Source of the DNA: UBA8752 sp042095055
Lineage (GTDB): Bacteria > Bacteroidota > Bacteroidia > Flavobacteriales_D > Sanyastnellaceae
DNA length: 64,000 nt
Direction: 5' to 3'
Assembly: GCA_042095055.1 (NCBI GenBank)
Contig: JBELBZ010000005.1
Location: forward strand, 1 to 64,000
The first letter of the stretch is position 1. Each line of letters begins with the position of its first letter. The notes below the pieces were generated by a model, which was not told the origin of the DNA, made no database searches, and was given only the letters and a program-made list of their open reading frames with translations. This document shows, piece after piece, positions 17,268 through 26,003 of this stretch. The translations under genes were made by a program, and so were the position numbers.

Positions 17268-18461
17268 GTGAAACCCAAGCCGTCCCACCTTCTCGTTTCT
17301 TTTGCGATCGCAGTGGGCCTTGCTATGGCGGTGCCTGGAGGAGTAGTGGTTGAGGGCCGCTTGCTCACGGCCCCCGAACCAGGCACCTCCTCTCCTCTGA
17401 CCATCACCGTCACAAAAGGCAACCTGGAATATTTTGGGAGGCTTTTGATTTCATTGCCCCCAGATTGTCAACTCCATTCGCGGCAATTGCATGGCGGATC
17501 TATGACCACCGATGAAACGCGGAACTTGGCGGTCATTAGCTGGCTTAAACTCCCTGATATGCAGCAATTTGACCTCCTTTTGGACTTGGAGGTGTCACCA
17601 CAGGCTGTCCCAGGAGCACGCGCTTTAGATTGGGATTTCAGCTTCATTCGAAACAACGATCGTGAAACGGTCCGTTCCGCTCCTTTTCACTTTGAAATCA
17701 CCCCGTCAACCTCTGGAAAAGGTGCATCTCGAGCCACTGCGCTTGACCATGAAATGTCCACCTCCGGCAACACCCTGACAGGGAACGGCACAACGGACAC
17801 TCCCAAAGCAATCAGAACAGTTCGTGCCATGCAAGACGGCCGACTGGAAGTACAGCTCGAATTCGAGAATATCCCGCCTGGTGGATTTGTAAAATGTGTG
17901 GAGACCCTGCCGGATGAAATCGAAACCGAAGTCTCCTCAGGCGGAGGTGGGATTGTGCAGAGCTCGCCCAGTTCTATCTCCTTTGTGTGGTTCGACTATC
18001 AAGCCGCTGGCGACATCGTTTATACCTGCGATGCTCCGACATTACACTCGCCCGTTGATTTTATAGGAACATTATCATTCATCCGTGACGATAGTATTAG
18101 GGTAATCCCCGTAATTAATGCCCGAAGGCCTGAAATTTTTCGCAGCAATGTTCCTGACATGGAGCTGGTTGCTGATAATCTTTGGTATGAAGTACAGGTG
18201 GCTGCAACGAAAAATCGTGTGGTTACCGATTATTTCACAGAGAAGTTGAATTTTAGCCTTCCATTGGTAGAGGAGAATGATTCGATGTGGGTCAAATATT
18301 TGTTTGGCCACTTCGAAGGGTACAAGTCAGCTAGAAACTGTCGAGAGGATTTTAATGAGCGTTTTGGCTTCATTGGTCCCTTTGTCGTCTCGAAAAAGAA
18401 CGGAAAACGGATTTCCGTTCAAGAAGCGCTCACCACAACAGGTGAGACTTGGATTCCTTGA
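17268..18461 (+). CDS. Exported protein with SPOR-like C-terminal domain
   Basis: About 397 residues. There is no good ATG; the start is probably GTG at 17268, giving KPKPSHLLVSFAIAVGLAMAVPG as a signal-like segment (TTG at 17259 is the alternative). The middle is unrecognised and beta-rich (ITVTKGNLEYFGRLLISLPP; LEVQLEFENIPPGGFVKCVE). The last 93 residues (LWYEVQVAATKN, YLFGHFEGYKSA, GFIGPFVVSKKNGKRISVQEA) follow the SPOR layout seen in Bacteroidota envelope proteins and in the gene at 58342. From about 17900 on the DNA looks AT-richer than its neighbours. SPOR domains bind denuded peptidoglycan; here that is inference. Confidence 0.6.
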   Translation: MKPKPSHLLVSFAIAVGLAMAVPGGVVVEGRLLTAPEPGTSSPLTITVTKGNLEYFGRLLISLPPDCQLHSRQLHGGSMTTDETRNLAVISWLKLPDMQQFDLLLDLEVSPQAVPGARALDWDFSFIRNNDRETVRSAPFHFEITPSTSGKGASRATALDHEMSTSGNTLTGNGTTDTPKAIRTVRAMQDGRLEVQLEFENIPPGGFVKCVETLPDEIETEVSSGGGGIVQSSPSSISFVWFDYQAAGDIVYTCDAPTLHSPVDFIGTLSFIRDDSIRVIPVINARRPEIFRSNVPDMELVADNLWYEVQVAATKNRVVTDYFTEKLNFSLPLVEENDSMWVKYLFGHFEGYKSARNCREDFNERFGFIGPFVVSKKNGKRISVQEALTTTGETWIP

Positions 18462-18494
18462 AGCGGCGTGGTGCCAGTGTAAGAGTCGATTGCA

Positions 18495-19454
18495 ATGAGT
18501 CCTGAAATCAACGACAATAAAGCCAATGACATGCCTGCGGCAGCAGGATGGACTGCTTGTATGCGTGGTTTTCGCTCGTGGTTGCAGTTGGAGCGCGGCC
18601 TGAGCTCAAATTCTGTTGAAGCCTATCTGCGGGACGTTCAGCGCTTGGCCTTTTTTGCCCAAAACCTTTCCAAAACCAAATTTGAGCCCAAGGGGTTTGA
18701 AACGGGACACGTGGATGCTTTTGTGGCCCAACTTTATGATGAAGGTCTGAGCCGGAACAGCCAGAGCCGCATCCTCAGTGGCGTTCGAAATTTCTGCAAG
18801 TATTTGTTGCTCGAAGGCATCATTGAGCAGGATCCCCTCGAACTTCTTGACTCTCCGCGTCCCGAGCGCAAGCTTCCTGATGTTTTGAGCGTAGATGAGA
18901 TTCAGTCCATCATAGAAGCCATCGACCTCTCCCGCAAAGAAGGCATCCGGAACCGGGCCATCTTAGAAACCATGTACAGCTGTGGCTTGCGCGTTTCGGA
19001 AGTCGTAGGGCTGCGCATCAGTTGCATTGACGAGGTCGAAGGCATGGTCAAAGTGATTGGCAAGGGGAACAAAGAGCGGATCATTCCCATTGGTGAGATG
19101 GCACTCGATACCGTGAGCCGCTACATCAGTCAGTATCGGAAATTCGTGGACATCGAAATGGGATATGAAGACACCCTGTTTCTCGGTCGCCGCGGACGTG
19201 AATTGACGCGTCAAATGGTCTTTACCATGTTGCGTCGCACGGCCCATGAAGCGGGCATTCGCAAACAAGTGAGCCCCCACACTTTCCGCCATTCATTCGC
19301 AACACACCTGATGGAAAGTGGAGCAGACATTCGTGTCGTGCAAGAAATGTTGGGCCACAGCTCTGTGAGTACCACTGAGATTTACACCCACTTGGATCAG
19401 AACTTCTTGCGCGAGCAAATGCAAAAGTTCCACCCAAGGAGCGTCCAAGCATGA
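18495..19454 (+). CDS. xerD: Tyrosine recombinase XerD
   Basis: Site-specific recombinase that resolves chromosome dimers at dif together with XerC. 319 residues: an N-terminal SAM-like core-binding domain (FRSWLQLERGLSSNSVEAYL) and a catalytic domain with R in CGLRVSEVVGL, K in VIGKGNKER, HTFRHSFATHLMESGAD, LGHSSVSTTEIYTH and the nucleophile Tyr of EIYTHLD. Complete, chromosomal context, no linked att sites, so housekeeping and not an integrase. The next gene overlaps it by ATGA. Confidence 0.93.
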   Translation: MSPEINDNKANDMPAAAGWTACMRGFRSWLQLERGLSSNSVEAYLRDVQRLAFFAQNLSKTKFEPKGFETGHVDAFVAQLYDEGLSRNSQSRILSGVRNFCKYLLLEGIIEQDPLELLDSPRPERKLPDVLSVDEIQSIIEAIDLSRKEGIRNRAILETMYSCGLRVSEVVGLRISCIDEVEGMVKVIGKGNKERIIPIGEMALDTVSRYISQYRKFVDIEMGYEDTLFLGRRGRELTRQMVFTMLRRTAHEAGIRKQVSPHTFRHSFATHLMESGADIRVVQEMLGHSSVSTTEIYTHLDQNFLREQMQKFHPRSVQA

Positions 19455-20374
19455 CCCTGAAGTCGGTTCGCTGGCTCCCCTTGTTCTTACTGTTTGTTTC
19501 GTGTAGTGCTACTCACTCGCAGTCTGATGCGTTGCCTGTAAGCGCGGAAATCAGGCGCTCCACCCACGTTTACCGGACATTCAGCAACGACAGCCTCTCT
19601 CTGGACTTGCGCATTCCCGTTCCCATGAACAGCCAGGCGCTTGGCGTGGTCTTCATGCACGGCGGAGGGTTCAGCCAAGGGCAGCGTGACCTCGGACCCC
19701 ACACGTCGTTTTTAGACACCCTGGCTGCCTATGGAATTCCCAGTGCCAGTATTTCATACCGCTTGACTCAAAAAGGGCGCGGATTTGGCTGTGCGGTCTC
19801 GGTCGAGGAGAAGCAAACCGCTGTAGAATTGGCCGCTCAAGACCTCATGGCCGCCCTCGATTGGTTGAAGGCAAGTCCGCTCCTTCTGCCGAAAGAGTGG
19901 GCAGCTGCTGGGAGCAGTGCCGGTGCTGAAGCTGCCTTGTGGGCAGGCTATGCTGTGGCTCCAGAGGCCTGGGCGGGTGTCATCAGTTTCGCTGGGGCCG
20001 TTTCCCATGAGCTTGCCGTCCCACTCAATGCCCCTCCCCTCTTTGCAGCCCACGGCATCTGCGATCAGGTTGTCCCCTCACAAGAAGGGATTCACCGGGA
20101 GTGCCATGCGGAGGACCCGGGGGCGTGGCTCCTCTGTGGCGGATTGTGCTGGGCGCAGCGCCTGACCACTGCGGAGATTGGAAGCAGCAGTTACGCCTAC
20201 TGCGGCCGCGGACATGAAGTGTGCAATGCGGCCATGCTCGACACCACCTTACAAGATTCGCTGAGCCATTGGCTGAGCCACCCCGTTCACAGAGGAACAA
20301 CAATGGACGTCAGCATTTCAGAAGGCGGGACGTTTCAAAGCAAGGATCCACGTTGTCTTCAGCCCTGCCATTGA
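19451..20374 (+). CDS. Exported alpha/beta hydrolase (esterase-like)
   Basis: 307 residues with an N-terminal signal and LFVSC, a possible lipobox. The hydrolase core shows HGGGFSQGQRD (oxyanion-hole HGGG) and AGSSAGAEAALWAG (nucleophile Ser in GxSxG); a likely catalytic His is in GRGHEVCN. This pattern resembles the HGGG (hormone-sensitive-lipase-like) esterases; the substrate is unknown. Its Cys-rich C-terminal third (HGICDQVV, CHAEDPG, LLCGGLCWAQ, YAYCGRGHEVC) suggests disulfides outside the cytoplasm. The start overlaps the xerD stop (ATGA), and its 3' end overlaps the convergent gluQ by 16 bases. Confidence 0.8.
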   Translation: MTLKSVRWLPLFLLFVSCSATHSQSDALPVSAEIRRSTHVYRTFSNDSLSLDLRIPVPMNSQALGVVFMHGGGFSQGQRDLGPHTSFLDTLAAYGIPSASISYRLTQKGRGFGCAVSVEEKQTAVELAAQDLMAALDWLKASPLLLPKEWAAAGSSAGAEAALWAGYAVAPEAWAGVISFAGAVSHELAVPLNAPPLFAAHGICDQVVPSQEGIHRECHAEDPGAWLLCGGLCWAQRLTTAEIGSSSYAYCGRGHEVCNAAMLDTTLQDSLSHWLSHPVHRGTTMDVSISEGGTFQSKDPRCLQPCH

Positions 20375-21258
20375 ATGGATGCCGATGGCACCCGGCTCAA
20401 CTGCCAATGTTGGCTGGCCCAGTGCAACAGTCCCTCCACGTCTCCGGCATCTGCCAATGACTGTGGTTGGGCTTCATGAGAGGGCATTTGCCCGAGCACC
20501 TTCAACCCCTCAAGCAACAACGCAGGCGCTTGCGCTGGCTCTACAGGGGAAGCCCATGTTTGCTTGCTCAGTTTTTGTCCTTCTGCATTGACCAATACAG
20601 GCAGGTGGGCCCATTGAATGTCTGCTGCGTCGGTATTTAAAGCCGCGCGCAATGCGAGCTGCTTGGGCGTGCTGTCGAGTAAATCTGCACCGCGAACCAC
20701 CGCGTTGACGCCCTGCTCCAAATCGTCCACCACCACAGCCAATTGGTAGGCCCAATGCCCATCGGCCCTCTTGATGACAAAGTCACCCATTTTCTTGCTG
20801 TCCCAACGGCACCTGCCCTGGACTGCATCCGTCCACTCCCCCTCTTCAGACCCCCAATTAAAGCGGTGCGAACGGACCGACTCCCCTGCGCGAAGCCCCT
20901 GCCGACAGTGGCCTGGATACACCGCAAGGCCCTGCAAGCTTTTGCGTGTGCAGGCACATCCATAAGCCCTGTTGTTTTGGTTGAGGAAGCTCAATGCATC
21001 CGCATAGGCCTCGTGGCGTTGCGATTGATAAACGACCGGACCGTCCCAGTGCAATCCAAAGCCCTCCAAAGTTCGCAGGATGTCAGAAGCAGCTCCGGGC
21101 ACTTCACGCGGTGGATCCAAGTCCTCCATGCGAACGCGCCATACCCCTCCTGCATGCCGCGCATCGCACCACGATGCCAAGGCAGCCAGCAAACTGCCCA
21201 TGTGAAGCCTCCCCGTCGGAGACGGGGCAAAGCGGCCGACATAGCCGGCTGTCTTCAT
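20359..21258 (-). CDS. gluQ: Glutamyl-Q tRNA(Asp) synthetase
   Basis: Attaches glutamate to the queuosine base at the wobble position of tRNA-Asp. The 299-residue protein has only the GluRS catalytic core and no anticodon-binding domain: GRFAPSPTGRLHMGSLLAAL (HIGH motif as HMGS), MEDLDPPREVPGA, and KLSKQ in place of KMSKS. The zinc-binding CxC-x(n)-Y-x3-C is visible in CACTRKSLQGLAVYPGHC. It starts with a one-base overlap of the ettA stop (TGATG), so the two are translationally coupled. Confidence 0.93.
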   Translation of the reverse strand: MKTAGYVGRFAPSPTGRLHMGSLLAALASWCDARHAGGVWRVRMEDLDPPREVPGAASDILRTLEGFGLHWDGPVVYQSQRHEAYADALSFLNQNNRAYGCACTRKSLQGLAVYPGHCRQGLRAGESVRSHRFNWGSEEGEWTDAVQGRCRWDSKKMGDFVIKRADGHWAYQLAVVVDDLEQGVNAVVRGADLLDSTPKQLALRAALNTDAADIQWAHLPVLVNAEGQKLSKQTWASPVEPAQAPALLLEGLKVLGQMPSHEAQPQSLADAGDVEGLLHWASQHWQLSRVPSASIQWQG

Positions 21259-22943
21259 CAGCGGACCAACTTGCGGTACTTGATTCGCTGGGGGCCGCGG
21301 TCTCCCAGACGCTCCTTTCGGTTGGCCTCGTATTCGCTGTAGGTTCCTTCAAACCATTCCACTTGGCTGTCCCCTTCGAACGCCAAGATGTGGGTGCAAA
21401 TCCGATCGAGGAACCAGCGGTCGTGTGAAATGACGACGGCACATCCCGCAAAGCTCATGATGCCCTCCTCCAAAGCGCGCAGCGTTCCCACATCGATGTC
21501 GTTGGTGGGCTCGTCGAGGAGCAACACGTTGGCCTCCGTTTTGAGCGTCATGGCGAGGTGCAAACGGTTGCGTTCTCCGCCCGAAAGCACACCACATTTC
21601 TTTTGCTGGTCTGAACCTCCAAAATTGAACTTGGATACGTAAGCCCGTGAATTCACAAGACTGCCGCCAATGTCCAATTGGTCGTGGCCCCCAGACACCA
21701 CTTCCCATACTGTCTTTTCAGGGTCAATTTCTTTGTGACGTTGGTCAACGTATCCGACCTCTACAGTTTCGCCGAAATCAACCGATCCCGCATCGGGCTG
21801 CTCCTCGCCCATCATCATCCGGAACAACGTGGTCTTTCCAGCGCCATTCGGGCCAATGATGCCCACAATGCCTGCAGGAGGCAATGAGAAAGACAGGTTC
21901 TCGATGAGGAGTCGGTCGCCAAAGGCTTTTTGCAATCCCTCCACTTCAATCACCTTGTTGCCAAGTCGTGGGCCGTTGGGGATTGGAATCTCAAGCCTGG
22001 ACTCTTTTTCCTTGTTGCCCTCGGCCAACATGGATTCATAGTTGTTGAGACGTGCTTTGTTTTTGGCGCGACGGCCCTTGGGGTTTTGGCGGACCCAGTC
22101 CAATTCTCGCTCCAACTCCTTCCGTCGCTTGCTTTCGTGCTTTTCCTCCTGGGCCAACTTCTTGGTCTTTTGGTCCAGCCATTCTGCATAGTTGCCCTTC
22201 CAAGGAATGCCTTCTCCGCGGTCAAGTTCCAAAATCCAACCTGCCACATTGTCTAGGAAATAGCGGTCGTGGGTGACGCACAGCACGGTTCCCTTGTAGC
22301 GCTCCAAGTGCTGCTCGAGCCAATCGATGGTCTCGGCATCGAGGTGGTTGGTTGGCTCGTCCAAGAGCAGGACATCGGGTGCCTGCAAAAGCAAACGGCA
22401 CAGGGCGACCCGGCGGCGCTCACCTCCGGAGAGCTCTGCGATTTTTTGGTCATCCGGCGGACAGCGCAACGCGTCCATGGCAATGCTCAGCTTCGTATCC
22501 AACTCCCAAGCATCCAGCGCATCAATCTTGTCTTGGACTGTCGCTTGGCGGTCCATGAGTGCCTGCATCTTGTCGGGATCGTTCAGGATTTCCTCATCCA
22601 TGAACTTGGCGTTGATCTCCTCGTATTCCTTGAGCACTGCCACCACTTCTTGGGTGCCCTCTTCCACCACTTCCCTGACGGTCTTGGACTCGTCCAAAGT
22701 GGGTTCCTGGGGCAGATACCCCACAGAGTAACCATCGGCCCAAACGACTTCGCCTTGGTAGGCCTCGTCGAGACCAGCGATGATCTTCATCACCGTGGAC
22801 TTACCTGAACCGTTGGTTCCGATGATGCCAATTTTGGCTCCGTAGTAAAAGGACAGGTAAATGTCCTTGAGGATGTGTTTTCCGGTCGGGGTCGTTTTGT
22901 TGACCTTGACCATCGAAAAGATGACCTTTTTGTCGTCGCTCAT
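21258..22943 (-). CDS. ettA: ABC-F translation factor EttA (energy-dependent translational throttle)
   Basis: Cytoplasmic ribosome-binding ATPase with no membrane part. 561 residues with two ABC domains: GTNGSGKST and LSGGERRRVALCRLL plus LLLDEPTNHLDAETIDWLE in the first; GPNGAGKTTLFRMM, LSGGERNRLHLAMTL and LLLDEPTNDIDVGTLRALE in the second. Between them lies the basic linker DWVRQNPKGRRAKNKARL typical of EttA. The full-length match and the linker separate it from antibiotic-resistance ABC-F members. Coupled to gluQ downstream. Confidence 0.95.
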   Translation of the reverse strand: MSDDKKVIFSMVKVNKTTPTGKHILKDIYLSFYYGAKIGIIGTNGSGKSTVMKIIAGLDEAYQGEVVWADGYSVGYLPQEPTLDESKTVREVVEEGTQEVVAVLKEYEEINAKFMDEEILNDPDKMQALMDRQATVQDKIDALDAWELDTKLSIAMDALRCPPDDQKIAELSGGERRRVALCRLLLQAPDVLLLDEPTNHLDAETIDWLEQHLERYKGTVLCVTHDRYFLDNVAGWILELDRGEGIPWKGNYAEWLDQKTKKLAQEEKHESKRRKELERELDWVRQNPKGRRAKNKARLNNYESMLAEGNKEKESRLEIPIPNGPRLGNKVIEVEGLQKAFGDRLLIENLSFSLPPAGIVGIIGPNGAGKTTLFRMMMGEEQPDAGSVDFGETVEVGYVDQRHKEIDPEKTVWEVVSGGHDQLDIGGSLVNSRAYVSKFNFGGSDQQKKCGVLSGGERNRLHLAMTLKTEANVLLLDEPTNDIDVGTLRALEEGIMSFAGCAVVISHDRWFLDRICTHILAFEGDSQVEWFEGTYSEYEANRKERLGDRGPQRIKYRKLVR

Positions 22944-22970
22944 GGCTTGGATTTGGCCTCGGAAAGGTAG

Positions 22971-24212
22971 TCAGGCCTTTCTCAAGGTGAGTTCGGTTAT
23001 TTCGGGCGGCATGCCAATGCGTCCTGGAAACCCAAGGAGCCCAAAGCCGCGGTTGACATGCAAATGCTGCGTCCCTTCTGTATAGAGACCGCCCCAGCGT
23101 TTGTAGCGAAGCTTACTCGGGGAAATCTTGATGCCCAGCGCCGGGATTTCGAGTCCCATTTGCATGCCGTGCGTATGGCCCGAGAGGGTCAATTCAACAG
23201 GGGCCTTCTCCCCCATGACACGCTCCTCCCAATGGGTGGGGTCATGGCTCAACAAAACCGTAGGCAAATCCACCTGCGCGCCCTTCAGCGCCGCATCGAG
23301 GTCCCCAGATTGGCGAAAGCCCTTGCCCCAGTTTTGGACCCCTGCGATGAGGACTTTGTCTCCTCCGCGTTCGATATACCGGTGCTCATCGAGCAACAAG
23401 TCAAACCCCATTTCCCCGTGAATCTCGCGGATTCGACGGCGCACATTGTCTCGTTCTTCATCCGTTCGACGGGCATAATCAGCGTAGTCGTGGTTGCCCA
23501 GAATGCTGAATTTGCCGTAGCGCGCTGTCAGGCTTTGAAACCTGCTGATCCACGGTTCCGCCTCATCGCTGTGGTCATTGACCAAATCCCCTGTGAAACA
23601 CAAGATGTCAGGCTCCAAGGATTGAATGAGCTTTAAACCCCTTTCCACGGGCTCAAAGTCTTCCAAAAAGCTGCCCAGGTGGGCGTCGCTGATTTGCACG
23701 ATGCGCAGGCCTTCCAGTCCCTCGGGCAGCCCCGGAATGGGCACGTCATGCCGCCGAACGTGATATCCATAACGACCTCGGGTCATGCCGTAAGCAAAAG
23801 CGCCCAATAAAACACCGGCCATGGCCTGCCCACTCCTCGTGATGAAGGTCCTTCGGGGAATGCTGGCGCGCTGCTCTGAACGGGTCAACAACCACTGTAT
23901 GCCTTGGCGCAGCATTTCCAAGATTTCCGTTCCTCCCAACCAAAGTTTGGGCACCAGCAGGCTGATCAAAACCGCATGGGTCAGCAGCAAATAACTGGGG
24001 TGATGCTCACGCCAAACGGGCCACCGAAAAATGTAGAGGGCAAACCACAACAACTGAATGACACCGGTGGCCATCCAAACCCTCCGAATCGTTTCGAAGC
24101 GGCTGTAATTGGACCACATCCTGTGGACGTTTCTCCACGCCATCCATTCGATGAACAGAATCAAACCCAATAAAAAGAGGGCCGAGATTACTCGTGTAGT
24201 CACCGACGGCAT
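22971..24212 (-). CDS. Membrane-anchored metallophosphoesterase
   Basis: 413 residues: about four N-terminal membrane helices (first 130 residues), then a calcineurin-like phosphoesterase domain with all metal motifs: VQISDAHLGSF, FTGDLVNDHSDE, SILGNHDYADYA, LLSHDPTHWEE and LSGHTHGMQMG. This is the YkuE/LpxG-like layout; possible substrates are lipid or nucleotide diphosphates, not readable here. An exact promoter box stands four bases before the ATG. It runs in the same direction as ettA, 27 bp upstream of it. Confidence 0.88.
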   Translation of the reverse strand: MPSVTTRVISALFLLGLILFIEWMAWRNVHRMWSNYSRFETIRRVWMATGVIQLLWFALYIFRWPVWREHHPSYLLLTHAVLISLLVPKLWLGGTEILEMLRQGIQWLLTRSEQRASIPRRTFITRSGQAMAGVLLGAFAYGMTRGRYGYHVRRHDVPIPGLPEGLEGLRIVQISDAHLGSFLEDFEPVERGLKLIQSLEPDILCFTGDLVNDHSDEAEPWISRFQSLTARYGKFSILGNHDYADYARRTDEERDNVRRRIREIHGEMGFDLLLDEHRYIERGGDKVLIAGVQNWGKGFRQSGDLDAALKGAQVDLPTVLLSHDPTHWEERVMGEKAPVELTLSGHTHGMQMGLEIPALGIKISPSKLRYKRWGGLYTEGTQHLHVNRGFGLLGFPGRIGMPPEITELTLRKA

Positions 24213-24216
24213 GCCG

Positions 24217-24224
24217 CAAAATTA
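24217..24224 (-). promoter_or_regulatory. -7 box of the metallophosphoesterase gene
   Basis: TAATTTTG on the minus strand, then CGGC, then ATG. Confidence 0.55.
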
Positions 24225-24276
24225 AACATGGACGTTGGGGATTCAGCAGCCTATGGGAACTCTTGGGAAGTTCTTC

Positions 24277-24996
24277 CTACCGTGTCTTTGCCTCACCCAT
24301 CAACATGGATTTGGCGGCCTCGCTGCTAAAAGCCTCATCCGGCAACACAGCCCCTCCTAAAGCTGGGGGGCGCATCACCATCCAACGGTCTGCCCACCCA
24401 GACTCTTGGACCGCATCCAGGTCGTGGGTGGCCAAGACCACCGTCTTTCCAGCATGGAGCCATTGGCCGATGTCGGCCATCACTTCGCGTCTGCCCACAA
24501 CATCCAAGAACGCCGTGGGCTCATCGAGCAAAATCAAAGCGTCTGATTGTGCTGCAGCACGCGCCAACATCACCCTCTGGGCCATACCGTCGCTCAAGGT
24601 GTCAATGGGGCATTGAGCCCACTGTTGCACCCCGCCTTGTTGCATGGCCTGTTCGACCCGTTCCGCTTCCACAGGATGTCCGCCCGCCTCCAATGCCAAT
24701 TCTATAACATCTTGAACAGTCAACACCGTGCCCCGCGGAGGCGTCGAGGACACAAAAGCCAGTGTTCGGGCGCGCTCGCGGGGCCGCATGGAAGCCAAGG
24801 CTTCTCCGCCCACGGTGACTGTTCCCGACTGGGCAGGCAACAGCCCCGCCAAGGTCTTGAGCAACGTCGATTTGCCCGAACCGTTTCTCCCCACAACCAC
24901 CAAAGCGCTGCCGGCTGAGAGTGTAAAAGACACCGCACCCACGCCCTCAGAAGGATGGCGCAGGGTCACATTGGAACAGATCAATTCCCCTTTCAT
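24277..24996 (-). CDS. ABC importer ATPase (iron-complex/cobalamin type)
   Basis: 239-residue FecE/BtuD-like ATPase that powers the permease encoded just upstream. Walker A GRNGSGKSTLLKTLAG, signature LSDGMAQRVMLARA (LSDGM instead of LSGGQ), Walker B ALILLDEPTAFLD, switch His in VLATHDLD. Start set at MKGELICSNVTL; its ATG overlaps the permease stop (ATGA). The long upstream extension in this frame is inside the permease gene and is not coding. Confidence 0.9.
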   Translation of the reverse strand: MKGELICSNVTLRHPSEGVGAVSFTLSAGSALVVVGRNGSGKSTLLKTLAGLLPAQSGTVTVGGEALASMRPRERARTLAFVSSTPPRGTVLTVQDVIELALEAGGHPVEAERVEQAMQQGGVQQWAQCPIDTLSDGMAQRVMLARAAAQSDALILLDEPTAFLDVVGRREVMADIGQWLHAGKTVVLATHDLDAVQESGWADRWMVMRPPALGGAVLPDEAFSSEAAKSMLMGEAKTR

Positions 24997-26003
24997 GGCC
25001 TGTGGACTTTGGTGAATATGCGGCCCTGACCCACAATTAACATGAGCACCACAGGTGCTCCGACCAAGCTCAAGACGGCATTGAGCGGGACGCCTGCCAA
25101 TCGAACCACCACATCTGCCAGCAACGCCAGCGCCGCTCCCGTGCATACCACCGGCCACAGCATGGCGGCATGGCGGCCCCGGATTCCAGCTGCCCTCACC
25201 AAGTGTGGGGTTGCCAATCCCAAAAACGCCACCGGACCGCACCAAGCTGTAACCAACGCCGCCAAAACGCCCGCCAAGCCCAGGGCTGTCCAAGAGAGTT
25301 TTCGTTCGTCTACGCCCATGGTCGAAGCTGTCAATGACCCCATCGTCCACATGTCCAAACTGCTGCTGGCTTTCCAAGACCAAAAAACAGCGGGCAACAA
25401 AGCGCTCAACATGATGGCACAAGATGTCCAACCCGAGTGGGCGAAAGACCCCATTCCCCAGTGCACAAACGCTTGAAGTGCGCCTGCCTCAGCGCCTGCT
25501 TGCAAAACGGTCACCAAGGCCCCTGCCAGGTAACCGACCATCAAACCAAAAATGAGCAATGCGGTCCTCGACCGAAACCTGCCCATCACCAGACCCAAAA
25601 GTGCCATCACTGCGCCTCCACCCATCAGCGCCCCCATCACTTGAGGCCCCATGTCCCACAGCCCCGTGATCCCGGACATGCTCGCACCGCCCAATGCCAC
25701 CAATGCCACACCGAGCGTGGCTCCTGAAGAAACACCGAGCACCCCTGGACCTGCCAAGGGATTCCGGAAAAAAGTCTGCATCAGCAGGCCAGACAGACCC
25801 AGCGCTGCACCAGACAATACCGCTGTCACCAGCCTCGGCAAGCGCAATTGCCACATGATGGTTTCTGCAGTTACCCCTCCTGTCCCCATCAATGCGGCCC
25901 ATTCCTCTGCCCATTCCAACTGTGCCGGGCCAGAAAACAAGCCAAAGATGAACAGCGCCAGCATGGCGGTTCCTAACACGAGAAGGGGCCAACGTGAGTT
26001 CAT
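24993..26003 (-). CDS. FecCD-family ABC permease
   Basis: Inner-membrane channel of the importer, 336 residues, about 10 helices. Family features: WQLRLPRLVTAVLSGAALGL, QTFFRNPLAGPGVLGVSSGA, and GPVAFLGLATPHLVRAAGIR before the ATPase-coupling loop. Start at MNSRWPLLVLG; ATGA overlaps exist at both ends, with the binding-protein gene before and the ATPase gene after. Confidence 0.92.
   Translation of the reverse strand: MNSRWPLLVLGTAMLALFIFGLFSGPAQLEWAEEWAALMGTGGVTAETIMWQLRLPRLVTAVLSGAALGLSGLLMQTFFRNPLAGPGVLGVSSGATLGVALVALGGASMSGITGLWDMGPQVMGALMGGGAVMALLGLVMGRFRSRTALLIFGLMVGYLAGALVTVLQAGAEAGALQAFVHWGMGSFAHSGWTSCAIMLSALLPAVFWSWKASSSLDMWTMGSLTASTMGVDERKLSWTALGLAGVLAALVTAWCGPVAFLGLATPHLVRAAGIRGRHAAMLWPVVCTGAALALLADVVVRLAGVPLNAVLSLVGAPVVLMLIVGQGRIFTKVHRP

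Noticed and set aside
18495..19454. Integrase of a mobile element
   Set aside because: The recombinase matches the chromosomal XerD, with no tRNA, direct repeats or phage genes beside it.
24997..25431. N-terminal extension of the ABC ATPase frame
   Set aside because: It overlaps the permease gene; the ATPase fold starts at MKGELICSNVTL and the ATGA overlap fixes that start.
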